DNA of 10,658 nucleotides from JANNXQ01 sp038238555 (GTDB lineage Bacteria > Verrucomicrobiota > Verrucomicrobiia > Chthoniobacterales > Chthoniobacteraceae), in assembly GCA_038238555.1 (NCBI GenBank), contig JBBRXP010000201.1, forward strand, positions 1 to 10,658, written 5' to 3'. Under the pieces are notes generated by a model that saw only the letters and a list, made by a program, of their open reading frames with translations, had not been told where the DNA came from and ran no database searches. Both the position numbers and the translations under genes were made by a program. This document shows, piece after piece, positions 1 to 6,955 of the stretch; the first letter of the stretch is position 1; every line of letters begins with the position of its first letter.

Positions 1-211
1 CGAGGAGTTTGTGCGCGAGAAAAAAATCAAGATGGCCATCCTCGCCGTGCCCGCGCACGTGGCGCAGGCGGTGAGCAATGAGCTCGTGGCCGCGGGCATA
101 CTCGCGATCCTCAACTTCGCGCCCATCATCCTGCAAGTGCCGGACAAGGTGGTCGTGAACAATGTCGATCTCGCCATCGAGCTCGAGAATTTGAGCTACT
201 TCATCCAGTGA
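1..211 (+). CDS. rex: Redox-sensing transcriptional repressor Rex, C-terminal end (5' truncated by window)
   Basis: Only the last 69 or so residues are present; the frame is open to the window's left edge (first full codon at 2) and stops with TGA at 209-211. The visible segment has the Rex pattern of a Rossmann beta strand (MAILAVPA), a helix leading to GILAILNFAPI, the strand region VPDKVVVNNVDLA, and the C-terminal helix with ELENLSYFI, which in Rex dimers is domain-swapped. Rex is a cytoplasmic repressor that senses the NADH/NAD+ ratio and controls fermentation and respiration genes. Its N-terminal winged-helix DNA-binding domain lies outside the window. The stop overlaps a GTG codon (GTGA, 208-211), so rex may head or belong to the operon that follows. 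The family call is confident; which genes it regulates cannot be read here. Confidence 0.88.
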   Translation, partial: EEFVREKKIKMAILAVPAHVAQAVSNELVAAGILAILNFAPIILQVPDKVVVNNVDLAIELENLSYFIQ

Positions 212-1161
212 CGACGGAGAGTAGTAGCCGCGACGCCCTCGTCGCAGGAAGTGCCCGCGGCGCCCTCGCCGCGTGTCGGGCTCCGCGCGGCGCGGCGCCG
301 CGGGCATTTCCAGCGACGGGGCATCGCAGCTACGCCGTGCGAGCGCCGGACTTCGATCTCGAGCGGACGCTCGGTTGCGGGCAGGTGTTTCATTGGCAGC
401 GCGAAGGCGGAGGATATTTCGGGATGATGGACGCCGAGCCTGCATACGTGGAGCAGCGCGATGACACGTTGCTGGCCTCCGGAGTGAGCGGAGAAAAGGC
501 GCGACACTACTTCGCGCTCGATCATCCGTTGCCGGAAATCTACGCGACCTTTCCCGATGACCCGGCGATGAAGGCGGCCACGGAATTTTGCCGCGGCCTG
601 CGGATCGTGCGCCAGCCGGCGTGGGAATGCCTCGCCACTTTCATCACCTCGTCGATGAAACAGGTCGCGCACATCGCGCAGATTTCGGCGGCGATCCGGC
701 GGCGCTTTGGCTCGCGCGTGATGCTCGATGGCCGCGAACTCTTTGCCTACCCGACTCCAACGACGCTGGCCCACGCAACGGAGGCGGAGTTGCGCGAGTG
801 CCGACTGGGCTTCCGAGCCAGTCTGCTGCTGGCTTCGGCGCGCATGATCGCCGCGGGCGAAGTCGATCTCGAAGCGGTCGCGCGGCTCGACGACGACTCG
901 GCGCGCGCGGAACTCTGCCGGCTGCCGGGAGTGGGAGTGAAGGTGGCCAATTGCGCGCTGCTCTTTGGCTTCGGCAGGCTCGCGGCGTTTCCCATCGATG
1001 TGTGGATCGAGCGCGTGTTGCGACAGATTTATTTTGCGGGCAAACGCAAGGTCACATCCTCACGACTGCGCGAATTCTCAACCAAGCACTTCGGCGCATT
1101 TGGCGGCTACGCGCAGCAGTATCTTTTCCATCACGCTCGCAAGACATGGAGATCGACGTAG
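208..1161 (+). CDS. 8-oxoguanine DNA glycosylase, OGG1 type (HhH-GPD superfamily)
   Basis: Bifunctional DNA glycosylase/AP lyase expected to excise 8-oxoguanine in base-excision repair. The N-terminal OGG domain shows DLERTLGCGQVFHW at about residues 50-63. The helix-hairpin-helix then reads LPGVGVKVANC, with the Schiff-base lysine at K245 and the catalytic aspartate at D264 (FPIDVW). Their 19-residue spacing equals that of K249 and D268 in human OGG1. The longest frame begins with GTG at 208, overlapping the rex stop (GTGA), the same arrangement as two later junctions in this operon. However, residues 1-42 are Ala/Arg-rich and encoded within the inverted repeat 224-333, and no Shine-Dalgarno is seen. 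An in-frame GTG at 337, directly after the repeat, would give a 274-residue protein that keeps the whole recognisable domain. Family certain; start uncertain. Confidence 0.85.
   Translation: MTTESSSRDALVAGSARGALAACRAPRGAAPRAFPATGHRSYAVRAPDFDLERTLGCGQVFHWQREGGGYFGMMDAEPAYVEQRDDTLLASGVSGEKARHYFALDHPLPEIYATFPDDPAMKAATEFCRGLRIVRQPAWECLATFITSSMKQVAHIAQISAAIRRRFGSRVMLDGRELFAYPTPTTLAHATEAELRECRLGFRASLLLASARMIAAGEVDLEAVARLDDDSARAELCRLPGVGVKVANCALLFGFGRLAAFPIDVWIERVLRQIYFAGKRKVTSSRLREFSTKHFGAFGGYAQQYLFHHARKTWRST
224..333. repeat. Double-hairpin inverted repeat (copy 1), REPIN/MITE-like
   Basis: The left arm (224-273) and right arm (286-333) are reverse complements over about 43 of 50 positions, separated by a 12-nt spacer. 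Each arm folds into its own hairpins. In the left arm, 230-235 pairs with 240-245 (loop ccct) and 256-262 pairs with 267-273 (loop ccct). In the right arm, 286-292 pairs with 296-302. The ends read GTAGC and GCTAC. A second copy starts at 10600, and 31 consecutive bases (243-273 and 10618-10648) are identical between the copies. The element begins 13 nt after the rex stop and lies inside the maximal reading frame of the glycosylase. A REPIN (paired REP palindromes moved by a RAYT transposase) or another non-autonomous element fits the structure, but no mobilising gene is visible. Confidence 0.8.
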
Positions 1162-1856
1162 TGCTGCATCCCGCCGAGATCGCGCTGCTGCCGCAGCGCG
1201 ATCTCTCGGCGACCACGTGCGTTGTCTTCGATGTGCTGCGCGCGACTTCTTCGATGGTGACCGCGCTCGCTCATGGCGCCGCGGAGATTCATCCCGTGCG
1301 GACGGTCGGCGAGGCGCTCAAATTGAAGACACAAATCCCCGATGCGCTGCTCGGTGGCGAGCGGTTTGGCGAGCGCATCGAAGGGTTCGATGTGGGCAAT
1401 TCGCCATTTGAATATCGCGACCTGGCGGGGCGGACCATCATCAGCACCACGACCAACGGAACCGTCGCGCTGCGGGCCGTCGAACATGCCGACCGCGTGC
1501 TCGTCGGCGCGCTTTTGAATCTCGACGTGATCGCCGAAGAGCTGCGCCGGCAAACGCCGCGGCGCGTGTTGCTCGCATGCGCGGGGACGTTTGAGGACTT
1601 TGCGCTCGAGGATGCGTATGCCGCCGGCCTGCTCATTTCACGACTCGAAGACAACGTGCTGACCGACGCGGCGCTCGCGGCGCTGTTGATCGCAAAGGTT
1701 TATCCAGGACCGCTCCCCGCGCTGCGCTCCGCGCGCAACGGGCGAGCGCTCGCCGCCAAGGGCCGCGGCGCGGAAGTCGAGTGGTGCGCGCGCGTTTCCG
1801 CGTTTAAGATCGTCGGCCAAATGCAGGCGGGCGTGATCCGCTCGCTGCCCACATGA
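1146..1856 (+). CDS. comB: Probable 2-phosphosulfolactate phosphatase (ComB family)
   Basis: A 236-residue cytoplasmic enzyme. ComB hydrolyses 2-phosphosulfolactate to sulfolactate with Mg2+, the second step of the PEP-dependent coenzyme M route; homologues also occur in bacteria without known coenzyme M. The family signatures are visible: VVFDVLRATSS at residues 26-36 (D29, R32), LLGGERFGERIEGFDVGNSP near 75-94, STTTNGT near 105, and CAGTFEDFALEDAYAAG in the C-terminal half. The frame is open far upstream, but the ATG at 1146 directly precedes the conserved start MEIDVVL, so I chose it; this overlaps the glycosylase by 16 nt. The gene ends in an ATGA overlap with the next. No comA- or comC-like gene is in view, so the physiological substrate is uncertain. 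Confidence 0.85.
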   Translation: MEIDVVLHPAEIALLPQRDLSATTCVVFDVLRATSSMVTALAHGAAEIHPVRTVGEALKLKTQIPDALLGGERFGERIEGFDVGNSPFEYRDLAGRTIISTTTNGTVALRAVEHADRVLVGALLNLDVIAEELRRQTPRRVLLACAGTFEDFALEDAYAAGLLISRLEDNVLTDAALAALLIAKVYPGPLPALRSARNGRALAAKGRGAEVEWCARVSAFKIVGQMQAGVIRSLPT

Positions 1857-2983
1857 GGGAAGCCATCCACAGACTTACCGCGCCGCTCTTCGATTGGATC
1901 CCGGACATCTCGGGCGCACCCGCGCGCCGGCAGGCCACCATCGGCGTGATGGCGTCCCTGCTTCTCCACCTCCTGCTCATCGCGCTGTTCATGATTTTCG
2001 GCGGATTGATCCCAGTGCGCGTGCTCGACTTCACGCGGAGCAAGCCGCGTGTGCAGGAGATCGAGCTCACGATCATCCGAACCGAGCCGCCACCAGCGCT
2101 CGCGGCCGCTCCGCAGCGGCCGTTTCTCGATTCGCGCGGGCTCAATGAATCGCAGGAAGCGGCGGAGCGCCCGGTCGTCGAGAGCGACAAGAACATGAAA
2201 GCGGCGAGCGAAAATCCCGCGACCGGCGACGTGCCGCTGCCGAGCCAGGATGGGCTGGCGCGACCCGCGCCGAATTTCAAGACGCAGCAGGACACACCCG
2301 GCGTCGGCGCTGCATCCGAGCCGCTTTACAAGCCGCAACCCATCCCGAAAGAAAACATCGACCCCGTGAAACAGGAGCCCGCGCGCGACATGGCGCAGCC
2401 GCCGCCAGCCGTGGAGACGGAAACGAAAACCGAAAGCAAAGTCGCGCCGCCGAAGAGCGACGACATTCCGCTGAGCGCCAAAAAAATCGTGCGCCCGCAG
2501 CCCAAGGATGCGCACAAAGCCGTGATCGACCGCCCGCGTCCCGTACCCGTGCAGCAGTTGGCGATGCTCGCCACACCGCAGCCGCGCGCGACGCAGCCAG
2601 GCTACCAGCCGCAACTCCAGAAGACGCGCATCGAAGGTAGCATCTCCAATCGCGGCAAGGCCGCCGCGGATGCCATCGCCACGCCGCTCGCGCGCTACAA
2701 GAAACAGGTCAACGATGCGATCGGTTCGCGCTGGTATCACTACATCCACGAACGATTGGATTTGATCGCGGCGGGCTCGGTGCATATCAGCTTTTCCATC
2801 GACGAGCGGGGCCGCATCCTCGGCATTGCGATCGAGTCCAATACTTCCAACGCGAGTTTTTCCGACGTGTGCGAGCGAGCCGTGCGCGAAGCCGAGATCG
2901 ATCCACCGCCTGCGGACTTGATGGCTCCGATGAAAGACGGGCGGCTCGACTACTCGCTCACTTTTACTTTCTACAACTTGTGA
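1853..2983 (+). CDS. TonB/TolA-like energy-transducing periplasmic protein
   Basis: A 376-residue protein with the TonB/TolA layout. A short cytoplasmic N-terminus is followed by a single membrane anchor at about residues 28-53. Next comes a long Pro-, Lys-, Glu- and Ala-rich periplasmic linker (about 60-270) and a C-terminal TonB-like domain (about 279-376, ending SLTFTFYNL). Within the membrane segment, S35 and H39 form the S-x3-H pattern known from TonB (S16/H20) and TolA, which is needed for coupling to the proton motive force. The ExbB- and ExbD-like genes follow directly, so the three should form one inner-membrane motor acting across the periplasm. The sequence does not decide between TonB (driving outer-membrane receptors) and TolA (envelope integrity). 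The ATG at 1853 overlaps the comB stop (ATGA). Confidence 0.82.
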   Translation: MREAIHRLTAPLFDWIPDISGAPARRQATIGVMASLLLHLLLIALFMIFGGLIPVRVLDFTRSKPRVQEIELTIIRTEPPPALAAAPQRPFLDSRGLNESQEAAERPVVESDKNMKAASENPATGDVPLPSQDGLARPAPNFKTQQDTPGVGAASEPLYKPQPIPKENIDPVKQEPARDMAQPPPAVETETKTESKVAPPKSDDIPLSAKKIVRPQPKDAHKAVIDRPRPVPVQQLAMLATPQPRATQPGYQPQLQKTRIEGSISNRGKAAADAIATPLARYKKQVNDAIGSRWYHYIHERLDLIAAGSVHISFSIDERGRILGIAIESNTSNASFSDVCERAVREAEIDPPPADLMAPMKDGRLDYSLTFTFYNL

Positions 2984-3720
2984 CCATTTCCCTTCCCCTC
3001 GCTGCCTCGATCGAGTCCGTGTCTCGCTTCTTTTTCCAAGGCGGGCTCTTCATGATCCCGCTTGTGCTCTGTTCGGTGGTCTCCGGCGCGGTCATCGTGC
3101 TGCGGGCGCTGGCGCTGCGGCGCACGGTGGTGATGCCGGCCGAGATCGAGCAGGAGATCGAAGCCATCCAGCCGGGCGATGACACGGAGGCAGTCGTGCG
3201 GCTCGCGCGCCTTGTGCGCAACGATCTCTCGCCGCTCGCCCGCATCGCGCAGGTCGGCCTCCAGCATCTCACGTGGCCGAAGACGGAAAATAACGAAGCC
3301 GTGCAGACCCGCGCACGGCACGAAGTGGTGCGGCTCGAGAGCGGGCTTTTTGTGCTCGAGATCATCGTGGTCATCGCGCCGTTGCTCGGCTTGCTGGGCG
3401 CGGTGTCGGGACTGGTCGCGGTATTTGCGGCCTTTGGCGCGGATGCCAATGCACAGGATCCGCACGGCATCGCCAAGGGAATCTCAGAGGCGCTGAGCAC
3501 CACCATCGTGGGCCTCGCCATCGCGATTCCGAGCCTCATCGCCTACAGTTACTTCTCGAAAAAAATCGAGACGATGGCCGCCGAGATGGAGTCGCTTATC
3601 GCCGACTTGCTGGCGAAATGTTACTACCAACGCGAGAAGCGATATGGCGCGCGCGCTTCCTCGCCGCAGAGCTACGCGCCGGCGGCCGCGGAGCCGCCGA
3701 TGGAGGAAGAGTTGCTGTGA
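2980..3720 (+). CDS. exbB: ExbB/TolQ/MotA-family proton channel subunit
   Basis: A 246-residue inner-membrane protein of the MotA/TolQ/ExbB family, which with an ExbD/TolR partner forms the proton channel that powers TonB or TolA. Three hydrophobic segments are visible: about 22-42, about 122-148 (including APLLGLLGAVSGLVAVF, the family's hallmark second helix) and about 168-192 (TTIVGLAIAIPSLIAYSYF, the third helix). A cytoplasmic domain lies between the first two. I chose the GTG at 2980 because it forms a GTGA overlap with the upstream stop and gives a normal N-terminus; the frame is open further upstream inside the preceding gene. No Shine-Dalgarno precedes it, which suggests translational coupling. 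It could equally be called tolQ. Confidence 0.88.
   Translation: MTISLPLAASIESVSRFFFQGGLFMIPLVLCSVVSGAVIVLRALALRRTVVMPAEIEQEIEAIQPGDDTEAVVRLARLVRNDLSPLARIAQVGLQHLTWPKTENNEAVQTRARHEVVRLESGLFVLEIIVVIAPLLGLLGAVSGLVAVFAAFGADANAQDPHGIAKGISEALSTTIVGLAIAIPSLIAYSYFSKKIETMAAEMESLIADLLAKCYYQREKRYGARASSPQSYAPAAAEPPMEEELL
3702..3707 (+). promoter_or_regulatory. Shine-Dalgarno site for the exbD GTG start
   Basis: GGAGGA lies within the last codons of exbB, 9 nt before the GTG at 3717. It is one of the few clear ribosome-binding sites in this window and it decides the GTG start; the frame is open upstream. Confidence 0.7.
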
Positions 3721-4139
3721 AGTTTTACACCAAGCGCCGGCGCATGCCGCAGGTCATCATCGTCTCGCTCATCGATATCTTTGCGATCCTGCTCATCTTC
3801 GTGATCGTCACGACGACCTTCAAGAAAATCGAGAAGCAGCAGCCGCACGTGACCATCAAGCTGCCCGAATCCAAGAGCGCCGTGGCCGCTGACAAAGAGG
3901 CCGAGCCGACCGTGCTCTCGATCTCGGAGAAGGAGGAAATTTTCATCGACGACAAACCGGTGACGATCGAAGAGCTGACGCCTGCCATTGCCGCGCAGAT
4001 CGCCGGCAACACGAAGCTGTCGCTGGCGATGAAGGCCGACGAGCGCGTGTCTTACGGCTTTCTCATCAAGGTGCTCGACGCCTTGAAAGAAGCCGGCGTG
4101 AAAGGCAATCTCTCCGCTTTTACCGAAGCCAGGAAATGA
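3717..4139 (+). CDS. exbD: ExbD/TolR-family biopolymer transport protein
   Basis: A 140-residue single-pass inner-membrane protein, the usual family length. A basic N-terminus (KRRR) precedes a membrane helix at about residues 13-33 that carries D20 (SLIDIFAILLIFVIVTT), matching the essential proton-carrying aspartate of ExbD and TolR. The remainder is a periplasmic domain with the family pattern: LPES, a strand carrying IFIDDKPV, and the closing SYGFLIKVLDALKEAGV. The GTG at 3717 overlaps the exbB stop (GTGA) and has a good Shine-Dalgarno at 3702-3707. With the preceding ExbB- and TonB-like proteins it completes a three-part energy-transducing complex. The gene ends in an ATGA overlap with the deformylase gene. 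Confidence 0.9.
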   Translation: MKFYTKRRRMPQVIIVSLIDIFAILLIFVIVTTTFKKIEKQQPHVTIKLPESKSAVAADKEAEPTVLSISEKEEIFIDDKPVTIEELTPAIAAQIAGNTKLSLAMKADERVSYGFLIKVLDALKEAGVKGNLSAFTEARK

Positions 4140-4693
4140 TCCTCGAAGTCGTGAAATATGGAAACCCGGTGCTGCGCGCGAAAGGGCTCGAGATCAAGAC
4201 GGCCGACGACGCCGTGCGCAAACTCGCCGACGACATGCTTGAGACGATGCGCGCGCATCACGGCGTGGGCATCGCCGCGCAGCAGGTGGGCGTGCCTCTG
4301 CAGCTCACCGTCATCGATGTCGCTGGCATAGAGGATCGGCCGAGCGCGATGTTCCTCGATGGCGAACCCGTGGAGCTCGAGAAGCACATGCCGCTCGTGT
4401 TGCTCAACCCGAAACTCAAGCTCAGCGCGGAGAAGGAAGCCGCGAGCGAAGGCTGCCTGAGCTTTCCCGAAGTGACCGCCGACGTGACGAGAGCCACCGG
4501 CGTGCGCTGCACCACCACGCTGCTCGACGGGCGCGAACTGGTCTTCGAAGCCACCGGCCTGCTCGCCCGCGCGCTTCAACACGAGGTGGATCACTTGAAT
4601 GGCGTGCTCTTCATCGACCGCATGAGCTCCGCGGCCAAGGCCGGTCTCGCGGGAAAACTCAAGCGGCTGCAGCGCGAGGTGCGGGGAAGTTGA
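4136..4693 (+). CDS. def: Peptide deformylase
   Basis: A cytoplasmic metalloenzyme that removes the formyl group from the N-terminal methionine of new proteins. The 185-residue sequence has all three family motifs: GVGIAAQQVG at 43-52 (with Q49), EGCLSFP at 105-111 with metal ligand C107, and HEVDH at 149-153 with metal ligands H149 and H153 and catalytic E150. All metal-binding and catalytic residues are present, so it should be active. The ATG at 4136 overlaps the exbD stop (ATGA), making it the last gene of the coupled run; in many bacteria def sits with fmt instead. A hairpin-rich stretch follows and probably ends the operon. Confidence 0.95.
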   Translation: MILEVVKYGNPVLRAKGLEIKTADDAVRKLADDMLETMRAHHGVGIAAQQVGVPLQLTVIDVAGIEDRPSAMFLDGEPVELEKHMPLVLLNPKLKLSAEKEAASEGCLSFPEVTADVTRATGVRCTTTLLDGRELVFEATGLLARALQHEVDHLNGVLFIDRMSSAAKAGLAGKLKRLQREVRGS

Positions 4694-4708
4694 GAGGCGA
4701 GGCCAAGG

Positions 4709-4777
4709 AGAGGCGACACTCCTGTCGCCTCTACGCGACGAAGTCGCGCCCATGCCCGCCCGGGCGCGTCGTCTTTA
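4709..4777 (+). terminator. Hairpin cluster after def, probable operon terminator
   Basis: Three foldable units lie in the 130-nt gap after def. The stem 4709-4717 / 4724-4732 has 9 perfect base pairs and a 6-nt loop. The stem 4734-4739 / 4743-4748 has 6 base pairs and a GAA loop. The stem 4745-4751 / 4762-4768 has 7 base pairs and competes with the second. The last is followed within a few bases by CTTTATCGTTT, a loose T-rich tail, which fits a weak intrinsic terminator. Paired hairpins also recall the dispersed repeats elsewhere in the window. The rest of the gap holds a short gtttgtc tandem (4793-4806) and no promoter I can support. Confidence 0.4.
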
Positions 4778-4823
4778 TCGTTTCGACTCTCGTTTGTCGT
4801 TTGTCGTTTCTTTCCAGGCAGCC

Positions 4824-6860
4824 ATGAGACCCATTGCTTTCTGCTTCGCGCTGGCTGCGGCACTGGCTCTGCACGCGGCGGATTTTCCCGGCGCGCAGTG
4901 GGACGCGGCAAGCCCCGGGCAACTCGGCCTCGATGAGGCGAAGCTGGCTCAGGCTCGCGATTACGCGCTCACGGGCGAAGGCTCTGGCGCCATCGTTTTC
5001 CGCGGCCGGCTCGCGATGAGTTGGGGCGATCCGGCGGCACTCTACGATCTCAAATCCTCCTCGAAATCCATCGGCGTCACCGTGCTCGGTCTCGCGCTGG
5101 CGGATGGCCGGGTGCAGCTTGATGATCCGGCGATCGAATTTCATCCCACCTTCGGCACGCCGCCCGAGAGCAACTCGCAGACGGGCTGGCTGGGCCGCAT
5201 CACACTGCGCCAGCTCGCGACGCAGACGGCAGGCTTCGAAAAGGCGGGCGGCTACACCGGCCTGCTCTTTGCGCCCGGCACGCGCTGGCACTACAGCGAT
5301 GGCGGCCCAAACTGGCTCGCCGAGTGCCTCACGCTGGTTTATCGCCGCGACCTCAACGACGTGCTCTTCGAGCGCGTGTTTACTCCGCTCGGCATCGCGC
5401 CCGCCGATATCCGCTGGCGCAAACATTCCTACCGGCCCGATCTCCTCGAGGGCATCAAGCGCCGCGAGTTTGGCTCGGGCTTCAGTGCAAATTGGAACGC
5501 GATGGCGCGCCTCGGCCTGCTCTACCTCCGCGACGGTTGGTGGCAGGGGGAGCGCATCCTGCCGCACAGTTTCATCGAGGCCGTGCGCACCACCGCGGCC
5601 GGTGTGCGCGGCCTGCCCGTCGGCGATCCCGCGCATTACGGCAACGCCTCCGAACACTACGGGCTGCTGTGGTGGAATAATGGCGACGGCGCCATCGCCG
5701 GCCTCCCGCGCGATGCCTTCTGGTCGTGGGGACTTTTCGACAGTCTCATCGCCGCGGTGCCGAGTCTCGACCTCGTGGCGGTGCGCGCCGGCAAATCCTG
5801 GAAACGCGAAGCGGGGGCGCCGCACTATGCCGTGCTCGCGCCATTCCTCGAGCCGATCGCGGCCGCCGCGAAGAAATCCGCCGCCGCGCCTTATCCGCCC
5901 AGTCCCGTCATCGCGGGCATCGAGTGGGCGGGGAAGGAAACCATCGTCCGCAAGGCGAGGGGCAGCGACAACTGGCCGATGACCTGGGCCGATGACGACG
6001 CGCTCTACACCGCTTGCGGCGACGGCAATGGCTTCGAGCCGCATCTCAAGGAAAAGCTAAGCCTCGGTCTCGCGAAAATATCCGGCGGACCGGCCGACTT
6101 CCTCGGCGCAAATATCCGCTCGGCATCCGCCGAAGCGAAAGGCGAGGGCAGGAACGGCCGCAAGCCCAGTGGCATCCTGTGCGTGGATGGCGTGCTCTAC
6201 CTGCTCACGCGCAATGTCGCCAACGCGCAACTCGGCTGGTCTGCCGATCACGGCGCAACGTGGACGTGGGCGGATTGGAAATTCACCGAAAGCTTCGGCT
6301 GCCCGAGCTTCGTGAATTTTGGCAAAGACTACGCCGGCGCGCGCGACGGTTTCGTCTATGTGTTCTCGCCCGACGCCGCCAGCGCCTACGAGCGGGTCGA
6401 TCGCATGGTGCTGGCGCGCGCGCCGAAGAGCGCATTGCGCGAGCGCGCCGCCTACGAATTTCTGGTGCGGCTCGACGCAAGCGGGCAGCCCGTGTGGAAC
6501 CGCGATATGGCGCAGCGCGGCGCCATCTTCACCCAACCGGGAAAATGCTACCGCTCCAGCATGAGCTTCAACGCCGCACTCCAGCGTTACCTCTGGTGCC
6601 ACACAGGCTCGGGCGGCGACACGCGCTTTGCCGGCGGTTTCGCGATCTACGACGCGCCTGAGCCCTGGGGCCCGTGGACGACCGCTTACTACACCGATAA
6701 ATGGGACACCGGGCCCGGCGAAACAATGCATCCTCCGCCGAAATGGATGAACGCCGATGGCCTCTCCTTGCATCTCGTTTTTTCCGGCGACGATTCCTTT
6801 TCCGTCCGACAGGGCACGCTGAAATTGGGCGCTTGTGTGAATAACCAGAACAAACGATGA
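4824..6860 (+). CDS. Secreted serine hydrolase (class C beta-lactamase fold) fused to a sialidase/propeller-like domain
   Basis: A 678-residue exported protein of two parts. Residues 1-18 look like a signal peptide (hydrophobic core, A-x-A near LALHA). Residues about 30-345 match the class C beta-lactamase/esterase fold: SSSK at 78-81 gives nucleophile S78 and K81, YSD at 157-159 stands in the Y-x-N place, and WSWG at 300-303 replaces the usual [KH]-x-G, which hints at esterase or amidase rather than beta-lactamase activity. After an Ala/Lys/Pro linker, residues about 361-675 form a domain with SDNWPMTWADD, an Asp box SADHGATW at 473-480, and PWGPWTT, as in sialidase-like propellers; I recall similar domains in Planctomycetota and Verrucomicrobiota, perhaps DUF4185. 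I chose the ATG at 4824 because it starts the signal peptide; the frame is open upstream to 4752. The substrate is unknown. Confidence 0.75.
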   Translation: MRPIAFCFALAAALALHAADFPGAQWDAASPGQLGLDEAKLAQARDYALTGEGSGAIVFRGRLAMSWGDPAALYDLKSSSKSIGVTVLGLALADGRVQLDDPAIEFHPTFGTPPESNSQTGWLGRITLRQLATQTAGFEKAGGYTGLLFAPGTRWHYSDGGPNWLAECLTLVYRRDLNDVLFERVFTPLGIAPADIRWRKHSYRPDLLEGIKRREFGSGFSANWNAMARLGLLYLRDGWWQGERILPHSFIEAVRTTAAGVRGLPVGDPAHYGNASEHYGLLWWNNGDGAIAGLPRDAFWSWGLFDSLIAAVPSLDLVAVRAGKSWKREAGAPHYAVLAPFLEPIAAAAKKSAAAPYPPSPVIAGIEWAGKETIVRKARGSDNWPMTWADDDALYTACGDGNGFEPHLKEKLSLGLAKISGGPADFLGANIRSASAEAKGEGRNGRKPSGILCVDGVLYLLTRNVANAQLGWSADHGATWTWADWKFTESFGCPSFVNFGKDYAGARDGFVYVFSPDAASAYERVDRMVLARAPKSALRERAAYEFLVRLDASGQPVWNRDMAQRGAIFTQPGKCYRSSMSFNAALQRYLWCHTGSGGDTRFAGGFAIYDAPEPWGPWTTAYYTDKWDTGPGETMHPPPKWMNADGLSLHLVFSGDDSFSVRQGTLKLGACVNNQNKR

Positions 6861-6876
6861 GCGTCCCTACATCCTC

Positions 6877-6896
6877 CGCTCTCTCCCGATAGAGCG
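6877..6896 (+). terminator. Weak terminator-like hairpin after the hydrolase gene
   Basis: A 6-bp stem (6877-6882 with 6891-6896) with an 8-nt loop lies 16 nt past the stop codon of the hydrolase gene. No T-run follows, so it may act only as a 3' stabilising hairpin or need Rho. Confidence 0.3.
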
Positions 6897-6929
6897 AATT
6901 CCGAAACTGGCCGCCGCTCAGCCAGCCCT

Positions 6930-6955
6930 AAAAAGAAGCGTGTGCCGCTAGGCGC
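6930..6955 (-). terminator. Weak terminator-like hairpin after the cytochrome gene
   Basis: Read on the minus strand, the stem 6955-6951 / 6946-6942 (5 pairs, one G-U, tetraloop) begins within the cytochrome stop codon. It is followed after 7 nt by TTTTT (6934-6930). The stem is short and the T-run is set back, so support is weak. Confidence 0.3.

Noticed and set aside
588..1145. Upstream in-frame extension of comB
   Set aside because: It overlaps the glycosylase's catalytic region, and the conserved ComB start is at the ATG at 1146.
1700..2785. 361-codon open frame on the minus strand opposite the TonB-like gene
   Set aside because: Arg/His-rich shadow frame without domain patterns; the plus-strand gene fits the overlapping operon.
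4793..4809. Tandem gtttgtc repeats
   Set aside because: Only about two units; too short to call a functional repeat.
4752..4823. Upstream extension of the hydrolase frame from the ATG at 4752
   Set aside because: It would place a basic 24-residue leader in front of a normal signal peptide; the ATG at 4824 starts that peptide directly.
4731..6044. 437-codon open frame on the minus strand opposite the hydrolase
   Set aside because: It mirrors codon-position GC bias of the plus-strand gene, has Arg/His/Gly-rich composition and no recognisable domain, and the plus strand encodes clear catalytic motifs.
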